A DNA stretch of 64,000 nt, from NCBI RefSeq assembly GCF_003253735.1, contig NZ_QKYW01000002.1:520367-584366 (forward strand), in the 5' to 3' direction. Both the position numbers and the translations under genes were made by a program. Below the pieces are notes generated by a model. That model was given only the letters and a program-made list of their open reading frames with translations. It ran no database searches and was not told the DNA's origin. Shown here in pieces: positions 16,514 to 24,999 of this stretch; position 1 is the first letter of the stretch, and every line of letters starts with the position of its first letter. Source of the DNA: Pseudomonas sp. URMO17WK12:I2. GTDB lineage: Bacteria; Pseudomonadota; Gammaproteobacteria; Pseudomonadales; Pseudomonadaceae.

Positions 16514-17455
16514 TTAGGAGGTGGCAGCGGGCGTTGCCGGCACCGGCGGTGCGGCGGGCGTGGCCTGCTCGGTCGGTTGTACGGGCGCTTCCGGCACCTT
16601 GTCCAGGCGCACCGATACGCGACGGTTCTTGTCACGATTGGCGACGCTGTTGTTGGGCACCAGCGGATAGCGCTCACCATGGAAACGCATGATGATGCGT
16701 TCATCGGGCACACCGTTGGCCTTGAGGTAGTCCATGACCGCGAGCGCACGGCGGCGCGACAGGTCACGGTTGGTCAGGCGGTTGCCACTGTTGTCGGAAT
16801 GCCCGTCGAGCTCGATGCGGTTGACCGTGGGGTCGGCCTTCATGAAGTCGAGGATGATCTCCAGCCTGGCCTTGGCCATGGCATCGAGCTCGGTGCCGCC
16901 ACCGGGAAAGCCGATAGTGGACTGACGCACCTGGTCGAAATTGACCGGCAGCAGCTTGGCAGTGCAATTGAGGTAGTCATCGTAGGCCTTGCGGAAGCGC
17001 ACCGGCAGCAGCCGCACCTCCAGGCTTTCGCGGCCCAGCGAGGTGCGGTGGCGGACCAGCGGGCTACGCCCTTCCAGCAGTCCGGTAAGCAAGCGCCCGG
17101 CCTGCTCCTGGCTGCTGTTGAAGGGTACCTCACCGCTGCCGACGTTGACGGCACCGAGGTTGATGTCGCCGCGCCCCGGCTGCCAGGGCGCCGCGGCGGC
17201 CAACAACATGGCGGAACCGCCGCCCAGCCAGTGCTCGCGCGCCTGCAGGCGGAAGGTCGCCTGTTCACCGGCGCGGCGTACGAATTCGCCGGCACCGAAA
17301 TCGGTGATCGGCTGGCTCAGGCGGCACTCGAACTTGTCGCCAGCCACCTGCCATTCGACCTTTTCCAGGCGGGTCTGGAAGCTGATCGCCGCAGCAGGCA
17401 GGCTCGCGCCAGCGCTGACGATCAATCCGATGATAAGGAAAAGAGGCTGTCGCAC
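16514..17455 (-). CDS. motY: Flagellar stator-associated protein MotY
   Basis: A 313-residue periplasmic protein. It has an N-terminal signal peptide (MRQPLFLIIGLIVSAGASLP, cleaved about residue 23), a MotY N-terminal domain, and a C-terminal OmpA/Pal-type peptidoglycan-binding domain (about residues 190-290) with VNRIELDGHSDNSG and the NRDLSRRRALAVMDYL helix. It ends in a Pro/Ala-rich tail. In pseudomonads MotY forms the T-ring that holds the MotAB/MotCD stators. Position between argG and pyrC matches the genus. Confidence 0.9.
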   Translation of the reverse strand: MRQPLFLIIGLIVSAGASLPAAAISFQTRLEKVEWQVAGDKFECRLSQPITDFGAGEFVRRAGEQATFRLQAREHWLGGGSAMLLAAAAPWQPGRGDINLGAVNVGSGEVPFNSSQEQAGRLLTGLLEGRSPLVRHRTSLGRESLEVRLLPVRFRKAYDDYLNCTAKLLPVNFDQVRQSTIGFPGGGTELDAMAKARLEIILDFMKADPTVNRIELDGHSDNSGNRLTNRDLSRRRALAVMDYLKANGVPDERIIMRFHGERYPLVPNNSVANRDKNRRVSVRLDKVPEAPVQPTEQATPAAPPVPATPAATS

Positions 17456-17526
17456 AGCGAGCTCCGGGTAAATGCAACGTACCCTTCTGGTATCGGTGGC
17501 CGCCGGAAAAACTTGAGTGCGCAGAC

Positions 17527-17837
17527 TAGGGTCTGTTGCCGTTTCAACACGAGCCGCGTTGCCGCGAGAAATCTCGCCAGGCCGGGCGGCGATCCGCTAG
17601 GCGGAGGACGCAGGGAATGAACTAGCCGTCCGCGTTTTCCCTTGCCAAGTCCTCCAACGACGCATGGCGAGATTTCCCGCGCAACCTAGGCGGCCCCACC
17701 CAAAGGGCCGGGCTCGTTTTGCCGCGATGCTGCGTTTCTCGCCGGCTCATTTAGCCAGCTAAACTTCGCGGCTCGCGCCTTGCCTCGCGGCAAAACGGGC
17801 TCCGGCGCGGCCGTGCGTGAAACGGCAACAGACCCTA
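17527..17837 (+). mobile_element. MITE-like element, copy 1 (311 bp)
   Basis: The ends are TAGGGTCTGTTGCCGTTTCA and its exact reverse complement. Inside are two side-by-side inverted repeats: GCCGCGAGAAATCTCGCCA paired with TGGCGAGATTTCCCGCGC, and GTTTTGCCGCG paired with CGCGGCAAAAC. No ORF with coding character is present. The second copy at 57771-58039 is in reverse orientation and about 90% alike, apart from small insertions here. The element fills most of the 456 bp gap between motY and pyrC; the remainder holds only their short upstream regions. It is probably a non-autonomous element mobilised by a transposase elsewhere. Confidence 0.8.
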
Positions 17838-17911
17838 CCTATCTGCGGCGTGCCCCCGTCGGCCTTTTCCGGTAGCATTCCGGGCATGTTTCGCCCCGCC
17901 TGGAAGCCTCA

Positions 17912-18958
17912 ATGACCGACCGCATCACCCTGCTGCGTCCCGACGACTGGCACATTCACCTGCGCGACGGCGCCGTACTGCCGCACACCGTCGCCGATGT
18001 CGCCCGTACCTTCGCACGCGCGATCATCATGCCCAACCTGGTGCCCCCGGTGCGCAACGCCGCTGAGGCGCAAGGCTATCGTCAGCGCATTCTCGACGCC
18101 CGGCCAGCCGGCAGCCAGTTCCAGCCGCTGATGGTGCTTTACCTCACCGATCGCACCAGCGCTGACGATATCCGTGCAGCCAAGGCCAGCGGCTTCGTCT
18201 ACGCCGCCAAGATGTACCCGGCCGGTGCGACCACCAACTCCGATTCGGGCGTCACCAGCCTGGACAACATCACCGGCGCGCTGGAGGCCCTCGCAGAGAC
18301 GGGCCTGCCGCTGCTGGTGCACGGCGAAGTGACCCGTTCGGAAATCGACGTATTCGACCGCGAAAAAGCCTTCATCGACGAGCACATGCGCCGCGTCGTC
18401 GAGCGCTTTCCGACCCTGAAAGTGGTGTTCGAGCACATCACCACCGCCGATGCCGCGCAGTTCGTCAGCGAGGCGCCGGCCAACGTCGGGGCGACCATCA
18501 CCGCCCAGCACCTGCTGTACAACCGCAACCACATGCTGGTTGGCGGCATTCGACCACACTTCTATTGCCTGCCGATTCTCAAGCGCAACACGCATCAGCA
18601 GGCGCTGCTCGATGCCGCCACCAGCGGCAATCCCAAGTTCTTCCTGGGCACCGATTCGGCGCCCCATGCCAAGCACGCCAAGGAAAACGCCTGTGGCTGC
18701 GCCGGTTGCTACACCGCCTTTGCTGCCATCGAGCTGTACGCCGAAGCCTTCGAAGACCGTGGCGCGCTGGACAAGCTGGAAGGCTTTGCCAGCCACTTCG
18801 GCGCCGACTTCTACGGCCTGCCACGCAATACCGACACCATTACCCTGGTGCGCGAAGCCTGGGTCGCTCCGGCGAGCCTGCCGTTTGGCGAGCAGACGGT
18901 AATTCCCCTGCGCGCTGGTGAAAGCCTGCGCTGGCGCTTGCTGGAGGCGGGTCAATGA
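17912..18958 (+). CDS. pyrC: Dihydroorotase
   Basis: A 348-residue class II dihydroorotase that closes carbamoyl-aspartate to dihydroorotate in pyrimidine synthesis. It starts [20 protein letters not shown], with the zinc ligands HIH at residues 14-16. The carbamylated lysine is in [13 protein letters not shown] near residue 103. LVHGEVT near 138 and [10 protein letters not shown] near 177 hold further ligands. The ATG is 74 bp after the MITE-like element. Its stop overlaps the rnt start (ATGA). Confidence 0.97.
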   Translation: MTDRITLLRPDDWHIHLRDGAVLPHTVADVARTFARAIIMPNLVPPVRNAAEAQGYRQRILDARPAGSQFQPLMVLYLTDRTSADDIRAAKASGFVYAAKMYPAGATTNSDSGVTSLDNITGALEALAETGLPLLVHGEVTRSEIDVFDREKAFIDEHMRRVVERFPTLKVVFEHITTADAAQFVSEAPANVGATITAQHLLYNRNHMLVGGIRPHFYCLPILKRNTHQQALLDAATSGNPKFFLGTDSAPHAKHAKENACGCAGCYTAFAAIELYAEAFEDRGALDKLEGFASHFGADFYGLPRNTDTITLVREAWVAPASLPFGEQTVIPLRAGESLRWRLLEAGQ

Positions 18959-19629
18959 GCGAAGAACTGTACGAAGACGATCAGGAACAACCAGGCAGTG
19001 GCGGCCCGCGCCACCCGATGGCGGCGCGCTTTCGCGGCTACCTGCCGGTGGTGGTGGATGTCGAGACCGGCGGTTTCAACAGCGCCACCGATGCCCTGCT
19101 GGAAATCGCCGCGACCACCATCGGCATGGACGAAGGTGGCTTCCTGTATCCCGATCACACGCATTTCTTCCGGGTCGAGCCATTCGAGGGTGCCAATATC
19201 GAACAGGCGGCGCTGGATTTCACCGGCATCAAGCTCGACCACCCACTGCGCATGGCGGTGAGCGAGGAGCATGCGCTGACCGAAATCTTCCGCGGCCTGC
19301 GCAAGTCCCTGAAGGCCAATGGCTGCAAGCGCGCCATTCTGGTCGGCCACAACAGCAGCTTCGACCTGGGTTTTCTCAATGCTGCGGTCGCGCGTTGTGA
19401 CCTCAAGCGCAATCCCTTCCACCCCTTCTCCAGCTTCGACACCGCCAGCCTTGCCGGCCTCGCCTACGGGCAGACCGTACTGGCCAAGGCGTGCCAGGCC
19501 GCCGGCATCGAGTTCGACGGCCGTGAAGCCCATTCCGCCCGCTATGACACCGAGAAGACTGCCGAGCTGTTCTGCGGCATCGTCAATCGCTGGAAGGAAA
19601 TGGGCGGCTGGGAAGACTTCGACGAGTGA
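18955..19629 (+). CDS. rnt: Ribonuclease T
   Basis: A 224-residue DEDDh 3'-5' exoribonuclease that trims tRNA CCA ends and stable RNA 3' ends. ExoI is VVDVETGGF (near residue 31), ExoII is [11 protein letters not shown] (near 130) and ExoIII is [11 protein letters not shown] (near 192) with the catalytic His. The basic nucleic-acid binding segments between them are conserved. It overlaps pyrC by four bases, as in other pseudomonads. Confidence 0.95.
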   Translation: MSEELYEDDQEQPGSGGPRHPMAARFRGYLPVVVDVETGGFNSATDALLEIAATTIGMDEGGFLYPDHTHFFRVEPFEGANIEQAALDFTGIKLDHPLRMAVSEEHALTEIFRGLRKSLKANGCKRAILVGHNSSFDLGFLNAAVARCDLKRNPFHPFSSFDTASLAGLAYGQTVLAKACQAAGIEFDGREAHSARYDTEKTAELFCGIVNRWKEMGGWEDFDE

Positions 19630-19634
19630 ATGCC

Positions 19635-20567
19635 ATGAAAAAATACCAGATCTTCATCGATGGGCAGGCCGGCACCACCGGCCTGCAGATCCGTCAGCGC
19701 CTGGCCAACCACCCGCAGATCGAGGTGGTCACCATCGACCACGACAAGCGTCGCGACGTGCAGGCCAAGCTCGAACTGATGCGCTCGGTCGACGTCACCG
19801 TGCTGTGCCTGCCGGACGACGCCGCCAAGGAAACGGCTGCCCAGGCCCGTGAAGTCGGCTGCCGGGTGCTGGACGCCAGTTCCGCGCACCGTACCGCCAG
19901 TGACTGGGTGTTCGGCATGGCTGAACTGGCCAAGGGCCAACGCGAAGCCATCGCCAAGGCCGCCGCGGTGAGCAACCCGGGCTGCTATGCCACGGGCGCC
20001 ATTCTGCTGCTGCGCCCGCTGATCGATGCCGGGCTGCTGGCTGCCGATCGCGAGCTGTGCATCAACGCCATCTCCGGCTACACCGGCGGCGGCACCAAGA
20101 TGGTCGAACGCTATGAGGGCGAAGGCGCGCCGGTCTACGCCGCCTACGGCCTGGGCTTCGATCACAAGCACATCCCGGAAATCCAGCACTGGAGCGGCCT
20201 CAACGCGCGCCCGATCTTCCAGCCGGCGGTCGGCAGCTACGACCAGGGCATGCTGGTGATGATCCCGCTGCAAGGCAGCAATGGCAGCGAGCTGCACAAA
20301 GCCCTGAGCGCCCATTACCAGGGCGAACAGTTCGTGCAGGTGCAGCCTTACAACGAGATCGCGGCCGATACTGCGCCATTCATTACCCCCCACGGCTTGA
20401 ACGGCAGCAACCGTGCCGAGCTGCAGGTCTTCGGCGCCGGCAGCGGCAACCAAGCCTTGCTGGTGGCCAAGCTCGACAACCTGGGCAAGGGTGCATCGGG
20501 GGCTGCCGTGCAGAACCTGAACATCATGCTCGGCCTGGAGGAAGGGCTCTGCACGCACATTGTGTGA
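19635..20567 (+). CDS. argC: N-acetyl-gamma-glutamyl-phosphate reductase, type 2
   Basis: A 310-residue NADPH-dependent reductase of arginine synthesis, beginning MKKYQIFIDGQAGTTGLQIR. The catalytic Cys is in VSNPGCYATGA near residue 117, and SGYTGGGTKM follows. The length and sequence fit the short type 2 (argC2) subfamily rather than the 340-residue type 1. ATG 19635 follows the rnt stop by five bases; an in-frame GTG at 19626 would overlap rnt. Pseudomonads often have a type 1 argC elsewhere, so this may be a second copy. Confidence 0.92.
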   Translation: MKKYQIFIDGQAGTTGLQIRQRLANHPQIEVVTIDHDKRRDVQAKLELMRSVDVTVLCLPDDAAKETAAQAREVGCRVLDASSAHRTASDWVFGMAELAKGQREAIAKAAAVSNPGCYATGAILLLRPLIDAGLLAADRELCINAISGYTGGGTKMVERYEGEGAPVYAAYGLGFDHKHIPEIQHWSGLNARPIFQPAVGSYDQGMLVMIPLQGSNGSELHKALSAHYQGEQFVQVQPYNEIAADTAPFITPHGLNGSNRAELQVFGAGSGNQALLVAKLDNLGKGASGAAVQNLNIMLGLEEGLCTHIV

Positions 20568-20578
20568 GCCCTACCCCA

Positions 20579-20615
20579 CCACAAAAAAACCGGCTGATGA
20601 GCCGGTTTTTTGTGG
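20579..20615 (+). terminator. Rho-independent terminator after argC
   Basis: CCACAAAAAAACCGGCT-GATG-AGCCGGTTTTTTGTGG is a long stem with A and T tracts on both sides, 12 bp after the argC stop. It would work in both directions. Confidence 0.9.
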
Positions 20616-20717
20616 CCCATTATAGGGCGCGGATAAACGTCAGGCGGACCGAGGGTGGCGCCGAATTGCCGCTCATCGAAAGTTGAGGAATTGAGCCAAT
20701 CAAGAGCCGTTTTATCT

Positions 20718-20746
20718 TTGACACGCATTCTCATTAACATTAGTAT
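20718..20746 (+). promoter_or_regulatory. bfd promoter with embedded Fur box
   Basis: TTGACA (20718-20723), a 17 bp spacer and TAGTAT (20741-20746) make a near-consensus sigma-70 promoter. The spacer and -10 contain ATTCTCATTAACATTAGTA (20727-20745), which on the reverse strand reads as three NNTAAT-like hexamers, the Fur pattern. This fits iron-repressed bfd expression seen in P. aeruginosa. Confidence 0.75.
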
Positions 20747-20785
20747 CCTTCGCTATCAGTCTCAGCCAAACGACAGGCCAAGCCT

Positions 20786-21004
20786 ATGTACGTCTGCCTC
20801 TGCGAAGGTGTCACCGACGGTCAGATCCGCGAAGCAATCTACGAAGGTTGCTGCAGCTACCGTGAAGTCCGTGAAACATTGGGCGTTGCCAGCCAGTGCG
20901 GCAAATGTGCCTGCCTCGCCAAGCAGGTGGTACGCGAAACACTGGGCGAAGTGCAGCAAAGTCAGGTTGCGATGGCCTACCCGGCAAATTTTATCGCTGC
21001 CTGA
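20786..21004 (+). CDS. bfd: Bacterioferritin-associated ferredoxin
   Basis: A 72-residue [2Fe-2S] ferredoxin. It has the four cysteines of Bfd: CLC at residues 4-6 and CGKC at 38-41. Bfd binds BfrB and delivers electrons to release stored iron. It is followed directly by bfr and is probably made under iron starvation from the Fur-controlled promoter just upstream. Confidence 0.95.
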   Translation: MYVCLCEGVTDGQIREAIYEGCCSYREVRETLGVASQCGKCACLAKQVVRETLGEVQQSQVAMAYPANFIAA

Positions 21005-21021
21005 ATCAACCGTTTTCAGAG

Positions 21022-21047
21022 AACCGGATCTAGCATCCGGTTTTTTT
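21022..21047 (+). terminator. Terminator after bfd
   Basis: AACCGGAT-CTAGC-ATCCGG followed by seven T. It separates bfd (iron-repressed) from bfr, which has its own promoter. Confidence 0.85.
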
Positions 21048-21137
21048 ATGCCCGAAATTCAATGAGTTAGCGCCAAGACGCATAACTTAAACACTCTCAT
21101 TTATATTTATTTTCACTTATATTTCAATAACTTACGT

Positions 21138-21166
21138 TTGACAGTTGTATTTGGCAAGCCCAGAAT
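21138..21166 (+). promoter_or_regulatory. Probable bfr promoter
   Basis: TTGACA at 21138-21143, a 17 bp spacer and CAGAAT at 21161-21166. The preceding 60 bases are markedly AT-rich compared with the surroundings. Confidence 0.5.
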
Positions 21167-21207
21167 TCGCCATCGGTTACTTAATTCCAGGCAGGACGGG
21201 CTTCATC

Positions 21208-21678
21208 ATGAAAGGCGACAAGACGGTAATTCAGCACTTGAACAAGATCCTCGGCAACGAGCTGGTCGCGATCAATCAGTACTTTCTGCACGCCCGCATG
21301 TATGAGGACTGGGGCCTGACCAAGCTGGGCAAGCATGAGTACCACGAGTCCATCGACGAGATGAAACACGCGGACAAGCTCATCAAGCGCATCCTGTTCC
21401 TCGAAGGCCTGCCGAACCTGCAGGACCTGGGCAAGATCCTGATTGGCGAGAACACCCAGGAAATGCTCGAGTGTGACCTGCGGATCGAGCACAAGGCCCA
21501 TATCGACCTGAAGGCGGCCATTGCGTATTGCGAGACGGTGGGCGACTACGCCAGCCGCGAACTGCTCGAAGACATCCTCGAGTCCGAGGAAGAGCATATC
21601 GACTGGCTGGAAACCCAACTCAGCCTGATCAAGGCTGTTGGCCTGCAAAATTACCTGCAGTCGCAGATGGACGAATAA
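21208..21678 (+). CDS. bfr: Bacterioferritin
   Basis: A 156-residue four-helix iron-storage subunit that forms 24-mers with heme. It starts [20 protein letters not shown]. Ferroxidase ligands are visible (E18 in [10 protein letters not shown]51 and H54 in DEMKHADK, E127/H130 in ESEEEHIDW), and M52 in IDEMKH is the heme ligand. ATG 21208 follows a GGACGGG stretch; a longer frame to 21145 adds non-conserved residues. The close match to P. aeruginosa BfrB, and adjacency to bfd, supports a BfrB role. Confidence 0.95.
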   Translation: MKGDKTVIQHLNKILGNELVAINQYFLHARMYEDWGLTKLGKHEYHESIDEMKHADKLIKRILFLEGLPNLQDLGKILIGENTQEMLECDLRIEHKAHIDLKAAIAYCETVGDYASRELLEDILESEEEHIDWLETQLSLIKAVGLQNYLQSQMDE

Positions 21679-21698
21679 TCGTCGCCTGCAATGAAAGA

Positions 21699-21723
21699 CG
21701 GGAGCCATGGCTCCCGTTTTTTT
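21699..21723 (+). terminator. Terminator after bfr
   Basis: CGGGAGCC-AT-GGCTCCCG with seven T immediately after, 20 bp downstream of the bfr stop. Confidence 0.9.
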
Positions 21724-21742
21724 ATGCCTGTGATCTGGGCAC

Positions 21743-21778
21743 AAAAAACCGGAGCGCCTAAAGGCGCTCCGGTTTTTT
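21743..21778. terminator. Bidirectional terminator between bfr and fpr
   Basis: AAAAAACCGGAGCGCC-TAAA-GGCGCTCCGGTTTTTT is a symmetric stem with A and T tracts, suited to stop both convergent transcripts. Confidence 0.85.
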
Positions 21779-21788
21779 ACTGACTCAA

Positions 21789-21906
21789 GGAGCTTGCGAG
21801 CTAGAGCCATGCAAGGCGAGACCGGAATAAAAAGCGGAGTGTACTGTTGTACATGAGCATTTTTATTCCGGTTTCAACGCCGCAGGGCCGACGCGCAGCT
21901 GCTCAA
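21789..21906. repeat. Palindromic intergenic repeat (family A, copy 1)
   Basis: A long imperfect palindrome centred near 21848: ACCGGAATAAAAA pairs with TTTTTATTCCGGT, and the outer flanks are also partly complementary. The centre reads AAGCGGAGTGTAC...GTACATGAGCATTTTT. The repeat at 33237-33380 shares this core. It lies between bfr and fpr and has no coding content. Confidence 0.65.
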
Positions 21907-21910
21907 CAGA

Positions 21911-22690
21911 TTACTTCTCGACGAAGGCACGCTCGATCAGGTAATCGCCGGGTTCGCGCATACGCGGCGAAATCTTCAGGCCGAAGCTGTCGAGCACTTC
22001 GCTGGTTTCGTCGAGCATGCTCGGGCTGCCGCAGATCATCGCGCGGTCGTCCTGGGGGTTGATCGGCGGCAGGCCGATGTCGGCGAACAGCTTGCCACTG
22101 CGCATCAGGTCGGTCAGGCGCCCCTGGTTCTCGAACGGCTCACGGGTCACGGTGGGGTAATAGATCAGCTTTTCCTTCAGCGCGTCGCCAAAGAACTCGT
22201 TCTGCGGCAAGTGCTCGGTGATGAACTCGCGGTAGGCCACTTCGTTGACGTAGCGCACACCGTGAACCAGGATCACCTTCTCGAAACGCTCATAGGTTTC
22301 CGGGTCCTGGATGACGCTCATGAACGGCGCCAGGCCGGTGCCGGTGCTGAGCAGGTACAAATGCTTGCCGGGGTTGAGGTCGTCGAGCACCAGCGTGCCG
22401 GTGGGCTTCTTGCTGATGATCACCTCGTCGCCTTCCTTGAGGTGCTGCAGTTGCGAAGTCAGCGGGCCATCCGGCACCTTGATGCTGAAGAACTCCAGGT
22501 GCTCCTCCCAGTTCGGGCTGGCAATGGAATAGGCGCGCATGAGCGGACGGCCGTTTTCCTGTTGCAGGCCGATCATCACGAACTGGCCATTCTCGAAGCG
22601 CAGGCCCGGGTCGCGGGTGCACTTGAAGCTGAACAGCGTGTCATTCCAGTGGTGAACACTTAGAACGCGTTCGTGGTTCATGTTGCTCAT
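21911..22690 (-). CDS. fpr: Ferredoxin/flavodoxin-NADP reductase
   Basis: A 259-residue FAD enzyme that exchanges electrons between NADPH and ferredoxin, flavodoxin or Bfd. It starts MSNMNHERVLSVHHWNDTLF. RAYSIAS near residue 51 binds FAD, and STGTGLAPFMS near 111 binds NADP. It ends with IERAFVEK, as in Pseudomonas Fpr. ATG at 22688-22690 follows AGGAG at normal distance. Divergent from finR, its known activator in P. putida and P. aeruginosa. Confidence 0.95.
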   Translation of the reverse strand: MSNMNHERVLSVHHWNDTLFSFKCTRDPGLRFENGQFVMIGLQQENGRPLMRAYSIASPNWEEHLEFFSIKVPDGPLTSQLQHLKEGDEVIISKKPTGTLVLDDLNPGKHLYLLSTGTGLAPFMSVIQDPETYERFEKVILVHGVRYVNEVAYREFITEHLPQNEFFGDALKEKLIYYPTVTREPFENQGRLTDLMRSGKLFADIGLPPINPQDDRAMICGSPSMLDETSEVLDSFGLKISPRMREPGDYLIERAFVEK

Positions 22691-22764
22691 GTAGAGGGGC
22701 TCCTGAAAACGTCGGGCACGCTGATTCTTAAGCGCAATTGCGCGGCATTCTAATCGCGGCCACA

Positions 22765-22792
22765 ATATCTGTTAAATGAATTATCAAGATAT
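22765..22792. promoter_or_regulatory. Inverted repeat in the fpr-finR spacer, candidate FinR site
   Basis: ATATCT and AGATAT flank 16 bases in the 122 bp divergent spacer, 20 bp before the finR start. The surrounding DNA is AT-rich. Assignment to FinR is inferred from position. Confidence 0.4.
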
Positions 22793-22812
22793 GGGTTATC
22801 GGTTATATAGAT

Positions 22813-23739
22813 ATGCGATTTACATTGCGTCAACTCCAGGTATTCGTCGCCGTCGCCCAGCAAGAGAGCGTCTCCAGGGCAGCCTCGCAACTGGCTCTGT
22901 CGCAGTCGGCGGCCAGCACCTCGATCAGTGAGCTGGAACGACAGTCCAGCTGCCAGCTGTTCGATCGCGCCGGCAAGCGCCTGAGCCTCAACGCCATGGG
23001 CCGCCAGTTGCTGCCCCAGGCGGTTGCCCTGCTCGACCAGGCCAAGGAAATCGAAGACCTTCTGAACGGTAAATCAGGCTTCGGTTCGCTCGCCGTCGGT
23101 GCCACCCTGACCATCGGCAATTACCTGGCCACCCTGCTGATCGGTGGCTTCATGAAGGTGCACCCGGAAAGCCAGGTGAAACTGCACGTGCAGAACACTG
23201 CGCATATCGTGCAGCAGGTGGCGCATTACGAAATTGATCTGGGTCTGATCGAGGGTGACTGCAATCACCCGGATATCGAGGTACAGAGCTGGGTCGAGGA
23301 CGAACTGGTGGTGTTCTGCGCGCCGCACCACCCGCTGGCGCGGCAGGGTGATGTCGGCATCCGCGAATTGAGCGGTGAAGACTGGATTTTGCGTGAACAA
23401 GGCTCGGGCACCCGCCTGACCTTCGACCAGGCCATGCGCCACCACTCCGATGCCCTCAACGTGCGCCTCGAGCTGGAACACACCGAAGCGATCAAGCGCG
23501 CCGTGGAGTCCGGCCTGGGCATCAGCTGCATTTCACGGCTGGCGCTGCGCGATGCCTTTCGCCGTGGCAGCCTGGTACCGGTGGAAACCCCGGATCTGGA
23601 CCTGCGCCGGCAGTTCTATTTCATCTGGCACCGGCAGAAGTACCAGACAGCCGCCATGCGCGAGTTTCTCGACATGTGCCGGGCACTGACCGCCGGCATC
23701 CGCCGTAGCGACGAGATCGTGCTGCCCGAAGTGCGTTAG
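22813..23739 (+). CDS. finR: LysR-type activator of fpr
   Basis: A 308-residue LysR regulator starting MRFTLRQLQVFVAVAQQESV. The winged HTH (residues 1-60) contains SRAASQLALSQSAASTSISELE. The effector domain follows from about residue 90. The divergent position to fpr matches finR, which senses superoxide or redox stress and activates fpr. The stop codon TAG (23737-23739) is the start of TAGGGTCTGTTG, identical to the first 12 bases of the MITE-like element ends. Confidence 0.9.
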   Translation: MRFTLRQLQVFVAVAQQESVSRAASQLALSQSAASTSISELERQSSCQLFDRAGKRLSLNAMGRQLLPQAVALLDQAKEIEDLLNGKSGFGSLAVGATLTIGNYLATLLIGGFMKVHPESQVKLHVQNTAHIVQQVAHYEIDLGLIEGDCNHPDIEVQSWVEDELVVFCAPHHPLARQGDVGIRELSGEDWILREQGSGTRLTFDQAMRHHSDALNVRLELEHTEAIKRAVESGLGISCISRLALRDAFRRGSLVPVETPDLDLRRQFYFIWHRQKYQTAAMREFLDMCRALTAGIRRSDEIVLPEVR

Positions 23740-23751
23740 GGTCTGTTGAAC

Positions 23752-24117
23752 CTAGCCAAGCAGGATAATCGCCCAGACGCTGGCGATCAGCGTCAACGAA
23801 ACCAGCTGGGCAGCGCTGCCCATGTCCTTGGCGGTCTTGGAGAGCGGGTGCAGGTCGAGGGAAATGCGGTCGATCGCCGCCTCCACCGCGGAGTTGAGCA
23901 GCTCGACGATCAGTGCCAGCAGGCACACGGCGACCATCAGCGCCCGTTCGCCCCGGCTGACATCGAGCAGCAGCGCGATGGGAATCAACACCACGTTGAG
24001 CAGCACCAGTTGGCGAAATGCTGCCTCGCCTGTAAAGGCGGCGCGCAGGCCATCGAGTGAATAGCCTGCGGCATTGAGAATACGCTTTAGACCGGTTTGT
24101 CCTTTGAACGGCGACAT
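23752..24117 (-). CDS. dgkA: Diacylglycerol kinase
   Basis: A 121-residue integral membrane kinase starting MSPFKGQTGLKRILNAAGYS. Three transmembrane helices are visible (about residues 38-55, 62-82 and 102-120). The conserved ELLNSAVEAAIDRIS lies near residue 78, and GEAAFRQ near residue 32 is the other signature. DgkA recycles diacylglycerol to phosphatidate. I chose ATG 24115-24117 from family length; upstream frame is arginine and serine rich and not coding. Convergent with finR; the stops are 13 bp apart. Confidence 0.93.
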   Translation of the reverse strand: MSPFKGQTGLKRILNAAGYSLDGLRAAFTGEAAFRQLVLLNVVLIPIALLLDVSRGERALMVAVCLLALIVELLNSAVEAAIDRISLDLHPLSKTAKDMGSAAQLVSLTLIASVWAIILLG

Positions 24118-24190
24118 GGGCAGTGAGCTATGACAGGGAAAGGCGCGCAGGGTACGCCAGCGTACCGTGAAAATCCCGTGAAATCCGCCA

Positions 24191-24841
24191 TCAGGCAGCC
24201 GGCACGGACTCCAGCTGCTGCAACAGCAGCGCCGCCTGGGTGCGGGTACGCACCCCCAGCTTGCGGAAGATCGCCGTGACGTGGGCCTTGACCGTTGCTT
24301 CGGAGACACTCAGCTCATAGGCAATCTGCTTGTTCAACAGGCCTTCGCAGACCATGGTCAGCACCCGGAACTGCTGGGGCGTCAGGCTGGCCAGCCCGGC
24401 ACTGGCCGCCTTGGCCTCGCTGGACAGACTGACCGCCTCCTCGCTTTGCGGCGGCCACCACACCTCGCCTTCCAGCACCTGGCGCACGGCCTGCTGCAGC
24501 ACCTCCAGCGAGCTGGACTTGGGAATGAAACCGCTGGCGCCGAATTCACGGGCGCGTACCACCACGGCCGCTTCTTCCTGGGCCGAGATCATCACCACCG
24601 GAAGCTGCGGGTACTGCCCGCGCAGCAGCACCAGCCCGGAAAAGCCGTAGGCACCAGGCATGTTGAGATCGAGCAGGACCAGGTCCCAGTCGGTCTTCTC
24701 GGCCAGTCGGGCTTCCAGTTCGGCGATGCTGGCCACTTCCACCAACCGCACGCCCGCGCCAAGGCCCATCGTCAGGGCTTGCTGCAGCGCGCTGCGAAAC
24801 AGTGGATGATCATCAGCTATCAGGATTTCGTAAGCGACCAT
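24191..24841 (-). CDS. erdR: LuxR-family response regulator, ErdR-like
   Basis: A 216-residue response regulator starting MVAYEILIADDHPLFRSAL. The receiver domain (1-125) has acidic DD at about 10-11, phosphoacceptor Asp in DLVLLDLNMPG, and the conserved Lys in GFIPKSSS. The LuxR HTH (about 150-210) has LTPQQFRVLTMVCEGLLNKQ. Length and sequence resemble ErdR (EraR) of P. aeruginosa, which controls ethanol oxidation and acetate metabolism genes. Its gene neighbourhood here (erdR, DTW, PA3611-like, LOG, recX, recA) also matches that genome as I recall it. Confidence 0.82.
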   Translation of the reverse strand: MVAYEILIADDHPLFRSALQQALTMGLGAGVRLVEVASIAELEARLAEKTDWDLVLLDLNMPGAYGFSGLVLLRGQYPQLPVVMISAQEEAAVVVRAREFGASGFIPKSSSLEVLQQAVRQVLEGEVWWPPQSEEAVSLSSEAKAASAGLASLTPQQFRVLTMVCEGLLNKQIAYELSVSEATVKAHVTAIFRKLGVRTRTQAALLLQQLESVPAA

Positions 24842-24999
24842 GGCAGATCCTGTTCTTTTTATAGGCATACCGTGCTGCAGACCCCATCTGTCTGACAGCA
24901 TGACGTACGGCGCCCACCAGCATGCCGAGCGCAGGCGGGGTGGTCAAGCACAGCGCTTTGCGGCAAAGTCTGCGCCATTTTTGCAGGGAGCTCACCACC

